Source of the DNA: Streptomyces sp. NRRL S-455
Lineage (GTDB): Bacteria; Actinomycetota; Actinomycetes; Streptomycetales; Streptomycetaceae
Assembly: GCF_000717875.1 (NCBI RefSeq)
Contig: NZ_JOCT01000011.1
Location: 186,001 to 250,000 of the forward strand
DNA: 64,000 nt
Direction: 5' to 3'
Below are positions 17,866-24,086 of this stretch, piece by piece. Every line of letters begins with the position of its first letter. The first letter of the stretch is position 1. A program made the translations under genes and the position numbers. Below the pieces are notes generated by a model. It made no database searches. It saw nothing but the letters and a program-made list of their open reading frames with translations, and was not told the DNA's origin.

Positions 17866-18440
17866 CCGCGGGCGGCCGGGTCCTGACGCAGGGCGGCGGC
17901 GACAATGCCTTCGAGAGGCTCGCGCGGCACTTCACCGCCGCTCACCAACCGGTCGAAGACCAGCCCGTCGATGCAGGTCAGCAGGGTGTGTGTGCGGTTC
18001 TCGACATCCGTCACGCCCTGACTGGCGAGGAACAGTCGGACGGCCTCGCGGCCGGCGTTCTCCCGAGGGGTGAGGATCTCGCGCAGCTCGGGATCGCGCA
18101 CGCTCTCGACGGCGCAGGCGTAACGGGCGAGCGAGCGGCGGCGCCCCTCGCCGGTGAGTCGCTGCCGGGTGAGCAGCACCATGCCGTCCACCAGTTCTTC
18201 GGGGGTGCGGATGGGCGGGAGATGCTCGGCCATCGCCTGCAGTTCCTGTTGGTCGAGCTGGACCAGGCGCGTGACGAGTCCGGTGAGCAGTGCCGCCCGG
18301 GTGCGGAAGTACGCCGACGTGGTGCCGGGCGGCAGAGCCGCTTTGCGGTCGACTGCCCGGTGGGTCAGGCCGCGGATCCCTTCGTCGGCGAGTACGCCGA
18401 GAGCCGCGTCCGCGAGGAGGGTGCGCCGATCCGAAACCAT
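17823..18440 (-). CDS. TetR-family regulator
   Basis: 205 residues. N-terminal helix-turn-helix: LLADAALGVLADEGIRGLTHRAVDRKAALPPGTTSAYFRTRAALL, the TetR pattern ending in the S-x-Y-x-x-F/R turn. The C-terminal helical domain would bind a ligand. It is divergent from the FAD monooxygenase, and two identical-type dyads lie in the 73-base gap, so it very likely represses both genes. Its last dozen residues (GPSGGPPSAGTN) are read from the remnant of a YCII gene, suggesting the original stop was lost in a deletion. Confidence 0.88.
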   Translation of the reverse strand: MVSDRRTLLADAALGVLADEGIRGLTHRAVDRKAALPPGTTSAYFRTRAALLTGLVTRLVQLDQQELQAMAEHLPPIRTPEELVDGMVLLTRQRLTGEGRRRSLARYACAVESVRDPELREILTPRENAGREAVRLFLASQGVTDVENRTHTLLTCIDGLVFDRLVSGGEVPREPLEGIVAAALRQDPAARGAGPSGGPPSAGTN

Positions 18441-18447
18441 GATTCCT

Positions 18448-18497
18448 TTCTACACCTGTAGAGCCTTGGATAGGGTGCCCCTTCTACGGATGTAGAA
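18448..18497. promoter_or_regulatory. Two 16-bp operators between TetR and monooxygenase
   Basis: TTCTACACCTGTAGAG (18448-18463) and TTCTACGGATGTAGAA (18482-18497) share the dyad TTCTAC-N4-GTAGA. Their centres are 34 bases apart, about three helical turns, and they flank the presumed overlapping promoters. The match to one another and the divergent layout make them strong candidates for the TetR binding sites. Confidence 0.75.
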
Positions 18498-18513
18498 GGG
18501 GCTGGGGGTCGGC

Positions 18514-19749
18514 ATGGACAACACGGCTGTGGTGGTTGGCGGGGGCGTCGGCGGGCTGGCCGCCGCGATCGGCCTGCGCCGCATCGGCTGGAAAGTGACG
18601 GTCGTCGAGCGCGCGCCCGTGCTCGAGGACGCGGGGGCGGGTATCTCACTGGCCGCCAACGGCCTGCGGGCGCTTGACGAACTCGGTGTGGGCGAGGCGG
18701 TGCGGGATGCCTCGCGAGGCCAGTACAGAGGCGGCACCCGCACGCCGGAGGGCGGTTGGCTGGCCCGGATGGACGGCGCTGCGCTGGAGAGGGCGGTGGG
18801 CACGCCGATCATGGGCATCCCTCGGTCCACCTTGCACCGGCTGCTTCGCGGGGCCCTGCCCGCGGAGGCACTGCTGATCGGCTCCGAGGCCGGGTCGGTC
18901 CGGCAGACCGGCCCCGGGGCGGTCCGGGTCGACTGCGGCGACACGGTCCTGGACGCCGATCTCGTGGTGGCGGCCGACGGGATCGGCAGCAAGGTGCGCG
19001 GCCTTCTCTTCCCGGCCCATCCCGGCCCCGTCCACACCGGCTCGACGGTGCTGCGCGCCATCACCGAGCAGCCGGTCGAACTGCGCACCGACTTCGAGCT
19101 GACCTGGGGGCAGGGGGCCGAGTTCGGGCACATCGCCTTTCGTGACGGGCGGGCCGAGTGGCACGCCGTCCTCAACCTCCGTGCCGGGACACGGTTCGCC
19201 GACCCGCTGGCCGAACTGCGCCGACGGTTCCGCGACTGGCACGAACCGATCCCCTCGCTCCTGGACGCGACCAGGCCCGCCGCCGTGCTGCACCACGACG
19301 TCAGGGAAATCCGCACGCCGCTCCCCTCGTACACGGTCGGCCGCATCGCGCTGCTCGGTGACGCGGCACACGCGATGACCCCCAACCTCGGGCAGGGCGC
19401 CTGCCAGGCGCTGGAGGACGCGATCACCCTGGCCGCCGCGCTCGCCACCGAGCCCACCGTCGAAGCCGCGCTCGCCCGCTACGACGCCGAGCGCCGGCCG
19501 CGCAGCCAGGCGGTAGCGCGGGTCGCCCGGCAAGCAGGGCGGATGGGCCAGCAGCTCTCCCACCCACTGGCCGTGACCCTGCGCAACACGGCGATGCGGC
19601 TGACACCCTCCCGCGCCGCGACGCGCATGATCCTTCGACACCACGCCTGGGTCCCACCCCGGCTGAAACCCGTGGACGGTGGGAAACGGAGTGTCAGGCC
19701 TGTGCGAGCAGTGGATCGTAGGGGGTGGAGTGCCGGCGGCCGGACATGA
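18514..19749 (+). CDS. FAD-dependent monooxygenase (UbiH/salicylate hydroxylase type)
   Basis: 411 residues. FAD-binding Rossmann GxGxxG: VVVGGGVGGLAAAIGLRRIG; the second motif LVVAADGIGSKVRG and the third motif IALLGDAAHAMTPNLGQGACQALEDA are complete, giving a class A flavoprotein hydroxylase. These use NAD(P)H and O2 to hydroxylate aromatics, polyketides or terpenoid substrates. Under TetR control by layout. It converges on and overlaps by 56 bases the EF-hand oxygenase gene; whether it acts on that operon's product is speculation. The Arg-rich last 30 residues lie in the overlap and may be an extension. Confidence 0.88.
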   Translation: MDNTAVVVGGGVGGLAAAIGLRRIGWKVTVVERAPVLEDAGAGISLAANGLRALDELGVGEAVRDASRGQYRGGTRTPEGGWLARMDGAALERAVGTPIMGIPRSTLHRLLRGALPAEALLIGSEAGSVRQTGPGAVRVDCGDTVLDADLVVAADGIGSKVRGLLFPAHPGPVHTGSTVLRAITEQPVELRTDFELTWGQGAEFGHIAFRDGRAEWHAVLNLRAGTRFADPLAELRRRFRDWHEPIPSLLDATRPAAVLHHDVREIRTPLPSYTVGRIALLGDAAHAMTPNLGQGACQALEDAITLAAALATEPTVEAALARYDAERRPRSQAVARVARQAGRMGQQLSHPLAVTLRNTAMRLTPSRAATRMILRHHAWVPPRLKPVDGGKRSVRPVRAVDRRGWSAGGRT

Positions 19750-21208
19750 AGGACAGGAAGTCCTTGACGAACGCGCTGCGGGTGTAGGCGGGTTCGGTGC
19801 CGGCTGTGTCACGGTGGAAGGCGGTGCGGAACAGGGCGCGGTATTCGTCTGCGTCGATGGTCTGGTTGCCGTCCTTGTCGGTGGCGTCGAAGAGGACTTC
19901 GGCGACTTTGATCAGTGCGGGGCCGGCCAGGGAGGGAACGGCCGCGGCGTACTCGTGGGCGCTGACGCGGCCGTCGCCGTCGGTGTCGAGGGCGGCCTGC
20001 AGTTCCCGCCACCAGTCCGCGAAAGCGTCGTAGAGCCTGGTCTCCTCCGGTTCGTCCAGGTCCAGGCGGCTGGACAGCTCGCGGGCCATGGCGGCGAGGT
20101 CGGGCCAGTCCAGGTAGCCGTTGCCGGTCTGGTCCAGCACCTCCCCGAAGAACTCTTCCGCGCTGCGCCGCAGCCCGCCGTGCGCGGTGGTGGGCTCCGG
20201 CTCCGGGGGGAGAGGGGTGATGAGCCGGAGGAGGGCTCCCGCCCGGTTCATCTTGTCGCGCAGGGCGCTGATCGTCCGTGCCCGGGGGTCGTCGCTGTCG
20301 GGGGAGAGGGCGAGCAGGTCGGTGATGCTTTCGGTGTTGATCCAGCCGTCGGGGAGGAAGCGGGCCAGGCCGGCGGTGAAGTAGGCGCCTTGCATCAGGG
20401 TCTGCGCGCCGGGTAGTTCGGGCAGCCCCGCCCGCCGGCGGAATGGTTCGGGCAGGGACGCCACGGTGATCGCCCCGATGAGGGGGCCGGTCACGGTGCG
20501 GCCGGCCGCCCACAGGGTGGGCAGGCCGTTCAGCAGGGGCGGGGCCGGCAGGTGGTCGAAGAGCTTGTAGAGGATGATGCGCATGGCCTCCGTGTTCTCC
20601 AGCTCCTCCTCGACCACCCGGTCGTAGTAGCCCCAGAACTCGTGCGGGGAGGGCGGCAGGTGGCCGGCCGCGTCCCCGAAGGCCGCGAGGAACGCCTGGA
20701 ACTCCGCGTACAGCTGCTCCATGGCCTCCTGTTCCAGGGGTTGTCCGCTCAGCCGGCACATGGTGACGGCACTCTCGAACAGGGTCGCCACCACCCAGGC
20801 CCGCACGTCGGGGTCCATCGCGTCGTAGGGGCGGTTGTCCGCGTCGGTGCCGTGCAGCCGGGCGTGCAGGCGGTTGAGCCGCGCCGCCTCCCGCTGCCGG
20901 ACGTGTTCGTCGGAGCCGAACATGCGCTGCAGGCTCACGAGGGTGTTGCGCAGCCGTCGCCAGGGATGGACGACGAACGTGGAGTTGTCGATCAAGGCGG
21001 CGCCGATCTGCGGGTGGGCCGCCTCAAGGACGGTCGCCCGGACTATGGCCAAAGCCCAGCGGGGGTCGTTGAAGAAGGCGTGGAACCGCGAGCCGGGCCC
21101 GAACAGGGGTGTTGTCCCGTCTTCGGCGCCGGGCCGTGATGAGCTGCCCCCGGGAGACGTCGCGCCGGCACCGCTGCCGCCGGGGGAACCGCTGTCTGTG
21201 TGGGTCAC
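19694..21208 (-). CDS. DUF2236/MpaB-like oxygenase fused to three EF-hands
   Basis: 504 residues from GTG 21208, whose GTGA overlaps the stop of the cis-prenyltransferase gene, implying translational coupling. Residues about 35-300 are the DUF2236 (MpaB/Lcp) fold: FHAFFNDPRWALAIVRATVLEAAHPQIGAALID, HPWRRLRNTLVSLQRMFG, the helix EAARLNRLHARLHG and FWGYYDRVVEEELENTEAM; family members are haem b oxygenases that cleave terpenoid chains (MpaB') or polyisoprene (Lcp). The C-terminal third has canonical EF loops at D359 (DQTGNGYLDWPD), D408 (DTDGDGRVSAHE) and D444 (DKDGNQTIDADE). Calcium control of a prenyl-chain oxygenase is inferred. No signal peptide. Confidence 0.82.
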   Translation of the reverse strand: MTHTDSGSPGGSGAGATSPGGSSSRPGAEDGTTPLFGPGSRFHAFFNDPRWALAIVRATVLEAAHPQIGAALIDNSTFVVHPWRRLRNTLVSLQRMFGSDEHVRQREAARLNRLHARLHGTDADNRPYDAMDPDVRAWVVATLFESAVTMCRLSGQPLEQEAMEQLYAEFQAFLAAFGDAAGHLPPSPHEFWGYYDRVVEEELENTEAMRIILYKLFDHLPAPPLLNGLPTLWAAGRTVTGPLIGAITVASLPEPFRRRAGLPELPGAQTLMQGAYFTAGLARFLPDGWINTESITDLLALSPDSDDPRARTISALRDKMNRAGALLRLITPLPPEPEPTTAHGGLRRSAEEFFGEVLDQTGNGYLDWPDLAAMARELSSRLDLDEPEETRLYDAFADWWRELQAALDTDGDGRVSAHEYAAAVPSLAGPALIKVAEVLFDATDKDGNQTIDADEYRALFRTAFHRDTAGTEPAYTRSAFVKDFLSFMSGRRHSTPYDPLLAQA

Positions 21209-21984
21209 GGTCGGGCTTCTCCGTTCTGGTGCGGCAGCACGCCGCCGAAGCGGCGATCGCGTCGCTGATAGGTGTGCAGGCAGTCGAGGAAGTGGGGTGC
21301 GCGGAAGTCGGGCCACAGCACGGGCGGGAAGACCCACTCGGCGTAGGCGACCTGCCAGAGCATGAAGTTGGAGATGCGCTGCTCCCCCGACGTCCGGATG
21401 ACCAGGTCGACGTCGGGGGTGTCGGGGAAGGGCAGGTGCGCGGCGAAGCTCTCCTCGTCCACGGCCTCGGCCGGCACGCCACCGCGGATGAGTGAGCGGG
21501 CGGCCTCCACGATGTCCCTGCGCCCGCCGTGGTCGAAAGCGATGGTCAGCGTCATGGCCCGGTTGTCGCCGGTCAGGGTCATCAGGTCGGCGAAGTCCCG
21601 GGCCAGGGCCGCGGGCACCCGCGGATCGGTCACACCGAGGAAGCGGCAGCGGATACCCCGCGCGTGCAGCAGCGGGGCGTGCTTGCGCACCACGCGGCGC
21701 ACCAGGTGCATGAGGAAGTCGACCTCGGCACTCGGGCGGCGCCAGTTCTCGGTGGAGAAGGCGTACAGGCTCAGCCATCCGATGCCGGCCGAACGGGCTG
21801 CCTCGATGACGTCGATCACCGCCGTCTCCGCGGCACGGTGGCCCGATGTCCGCGGCAACGACCGCTGCGCGGCCCATCGGCCGTTGCCGTCCATGACGCA
21901 GGCGACGTGATGGGGTATGTTCCGGGGTTTTCCGTTGCCCGGGCCGGGCGAGTGGGGAATCCCGGTGGCTTGCCGACGTGTCAC
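21205..21984 (-). CDS. cis-prenyltransferase (UppS/isoprenyl diphosphate synthase family)
   Basis: 259 residues from GTG 21984. All cis-prenyltransferase regions are present: HVACVMDGNGRWAAQR with the catalytic Asp, the loop LSLYAFSTENWRRP, the DPRVPAAL segment, and the C-terminal DLVIRTSGEQRISNFMLWQ plus AEWVFPPVLWPDF. The enzyme adds isopentenyl diphosphate in the Z configuration; chain length cannot be judged, and it could make farnesyl, decaprenyl or undecaprenyl diphosphate. Streptomyces has separate housekeeping copies, so this one, first gene of an operon with a DUF2236-EF-hand oxygenase, probably feeds a specialised terpenoid. Confidence 0.9.
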   Translation of the reverse strand: MTRRQATGIPHSPGPGNGKPRNIPHHVACVMDGNGRWAAQRSLPRTSGHRAAETAVIDVIEAARSAGIGWLSLYAFSTENWRRPSAEVDFLMHLVRRVVRKHAPLLHARGIRCRFLGVTDPRVPAALARDFADLMTLTGDNRAMTLTIAFDHGGRRDIVEAARSLIRGGVPAEAVDEESFAAHLPFPDTPDVDLVIRTSGEQRISNFMLWQVAYAEWVFPPVLWPDFRAPHFLDCLHTYQRRDRRFGGVLPHQNGEARP

Positions 21985-22189
21985 AGCGCCCCCTCAGCAC
22001 CCGACTGCGACTTCTCGGTTGCACGAGAAGGGTGCCAGTACGCCTCCCGGCAAGGGGCGCCGCTTCTGACACTTCACCCTTGGCACTCCAGTCCGACCGC
22101 GAGACGGTCAGGGTTCAGGCTTCCCGTCCAGTCGACCGTGGTCAAAGGAGAACAGACCGTGCGCAGCGCCGCCGTGACCTCACCGAGGC

Positions 22190-22560
22190 GGGGGATGTGT
22201 CGTCGCGGTTACCGGGCTGCGGGCACTCCATCGTGCCGGACGACCCGGATGCCTTCGTGGTGGCGACCGCGGCGGCGGTCGCCTCATCTTCGTGCACGGG
22301 ACTCGGTTCAGCGCGGGCCAGTGGAGCTCGCAACTCGCCGCACTCGGCGGGGAGTTCCCCGTCGCCGCCGTCGACGCGCTGGGCCGCGGGCCCGCCGTGG
22401 TCGTCGACGTCGGCCGCGACGGCCGCCCCGTGCGCACCCACGTGCCCGCATCGAGCTGATTCCCCGGGCCTCGCATCTCGCGAACTTCGACGAGCCGGAC
22501 GCCTTCACCGACGCCGTCCGCCGCTTCGCCCGGCAGTTGGATTCCTGGTCACGGACGGCG
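22190..22560 (+). pseudogene. Fragments of two alpha/beta hydrolases
   Basis: Between the prenyltransferase and the DUF4360 gene three pieces in different frames can be read: a hydrolase C-terminus RLPGCGHSIVPDDPDAFVVA (about 22193-22270), a hydrolase N-terminus LIFVHGTRFSAGQW continuing to VAAVDALGRG (about 22280-22440), and another C-terminus RIELIPRASHLANFDEPDAF followed by TDAVRRFARQL (about 22449-22553). The catalytic Ser elbow is missing. The order (tail, head, tail) means at least two hydrolase genes were rearranged and lost. Nothing else is seen in 21985-22596. Confidence 0.55.
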
Positions 22561-22596
22561 GCCCACCACGCCGGTGAGCCGCCCCCGTTCACTCCG

Positions 22597-23250
22597 TCAG
22601 GACTTCTTCGGGCACTCCTTCCAGGCCAGGTGGTACACCGTGCTGATGTCCCCGTCCGTCGAGTCCATCGTCATGAAGCTGACCTTGTTGGCGGACTGGG
22701 TGCCGGCGTTGACCCGGAGTTCGGTGTTGATGTTGAAGTTGCGCTGGACTCCGCAGGGCGCGTAGACCAGTTGGGCCCAGTCGGTCTCGTCGGTGGCCTG
22801 CCAGTTGTCGTTGTACGGGCCGCTGAAGGGGTGGTTCCTGTACACCGTGCTCGGTGAGCCCTGGAAGTAGTACGAGGCTCGCTGGGAGCCGCTCGCGCCG
22901 GGCTGGAGGGAGGCGAAGCCTCGGTAGTCCGCGCTCGCGATGGCGTAGGTGAAACCGCCGGGGACGTGGACGATCAGGCTGAGCTGGCAGTTCCTGCGGA
23001 ACGCGGTCGGGTCGGAGCCCCCGCCGGCCTGGGCGATGTAGTCGCTGTAGGTCACGGTGAACGCGGTGTTGTCCTCGGAGACGGCGACCGCTGCCGTGCC
23101 CTGCGGGCAGCCGGAGCCGTTCACGGTGGCGACCTTGATGACGATCTTGTCCGGGGGCGGGTCGTCGAACCCGGAGGAGGGGGATTGTGCGGGGAGTGCG
23201 CTGGTGAGGAGCGCTGCGATCGCGCCGCTCAGGAGCAGGCCACCGGCCAT
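22597..23250 (-). CDS. Secreted DUF4360-family protein
   Basis: 217 residues from ATG 23250 (GGGAGAA just upstream), preferred to upstream in-frame starts because it opens directly into a signal peptide MAGGLLLSGAIAALLTSALP. The mature protein has strands and a conserved pair of cysteine-containing motifs, SGCPQGTAAV and FRRNCQLSL, plus a late YAPCG and KECPK, matching the DUF4360 pattern. These are small exported beta-rich proteins of unknown function in actinomycetes and fungi. Cysteines are probably disulfide-paired outside the cell. Monocistronic. The 296-base gap on its 5' side holds no gene; I see no clear promoter motif in it. Confidence 0.82.
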   Translation of the reverse strand: MAGGLLLSGAIAALLTSALPAQSPSSGFDDPPPDKIVIKVATVNGSGCPQGTAAVAVSEDNTAFTVTYSDYIAQAGGGSDPTAFRRNCQLSLIVHVPGGFTYAIASADYRGFASLQPGASGSQRASYYFQGSPSTVYRNHPFSGPYNDNWQATDETDWAQLVYAPCGVQRNFNINTELRVNAGTQSANKVSFMTMDSTDGDISTVYHLAWKECPKKS

Positions 23251-23546
23251 GGTTCTCCCATCCGTTCGTGGGGGGTGGATCGCGAGGTGAGCATGGGCAT
23301 GCCAAGACGACAAACGCATGCGCCCCCAACCTGTGACCGTTCCATGAAGGAGCTGTGAAGGCCGGGAGCGGTCGCATCGTACGCAGGGCCGGAGGGGGCG
23401 GCCAGGGCTGTCTCCGGCCATTCACAATGGCGGGTTCACGTGTGTTGCCGGCGGGCGCATAAGGTGCGGTACCAGTGCGTCAGCCCCAGGACACCCCCGA
23501 GGACCCGATGAGGATCACCCGCCGGCTCCCCCGCGGACGCGGCCCG

Positions 23547-24005
23547 TCACGGGTTCTCCCAGGCCGCCGGTTCCGCAGCGAGCCGCTCCACCGGCTCCGG
23601 CAGCGCCCCTGCCGCGAGGTCGGCGACCGTCACACCCTCCAGGATCCGGCGCACATTGGCCCGCAGGGCGATCCACAGCGGCAGCAGCGGCTCGGCCGTG
23701 CCGGTGTAGGAGAGGCCGGTCGGGCGCTCGCCGCGCACCGAGACGATCGGGCCGTCCACCGCCCGGATCACGTCCGCGACCGTGATCTCGGTGGCCTCGC
23801 GGGCCAGCCGGTAGCCGCCGCCCCCGCCGCGCCGGCTGTCCACCACGCCCCCGCGCCGCAGATCGCCGAGGATCCCCTCGAGGAACTTGTGGGGGATGTC
23901 CTGCGCGGTGGCCACGGCCTCCGCCTTGACCGGCCCTCCCCCCTGCCGGACGGCCAGTTCCACGACCGCTCGTACCGCATAGTCCGCTCGTGCCGAGATC
24001 CTCAT
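23547..24005 (-). CDS. Rrf2-family regulator without cysteines
   Basis: 152 residues from ATG 24005. Start MRISARADYAVRAVVELA and the helix-turn-helix with VATAQDIPHKFLEGILGDLR, then the glycine wing RRGGGGGYRLAREATEITV, are standard Rrf2. The three cysteines that bind Fe-S in IscR, NsrR and RsrR are absent: no Cys occurs in the protein, so it senses something other than an Fe-S cluster. It is divergent from the GH35 gene with a perfect inverted repeat six bases upstream of its start. Confidence 0.88.
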   Translation of the reverse strand: MRISARADYAVRAVVELAVRQGGGPVKAEAVATAQDIPHKFLEGILGDLRRGGVVDSRRGGGGGYRLAREATEITVADVIRAVDGPIVSVRGERPTGLSYTGTAEPLLPLWIALRANVRRILEGVTVADLAAGALPEPVERLAAEPAAWENP

Positions 24006-24010
24006 ACGGC

Positions 24011-24038
24011 CATTGTCGCGGTCGGCCTGTAGACAATG
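24011..24038. promoter_or_regulatory. Inverted repeat between Rrf2 and GH35 genes
   Basis: CATTGTC (24011-24017) and GACAATG (24032-24038) form a perfect seven-base dyad with 14 bases between, AT-rich against the local background. It lies in the 81-base divergent gap and is the likely Rrf2 operator. Confidence 0.6.
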
Positions 24039-24086
24039 ACGCACCAGCACCACATACGGCACGGCAGCACAACAGGAGGCGCTCCC

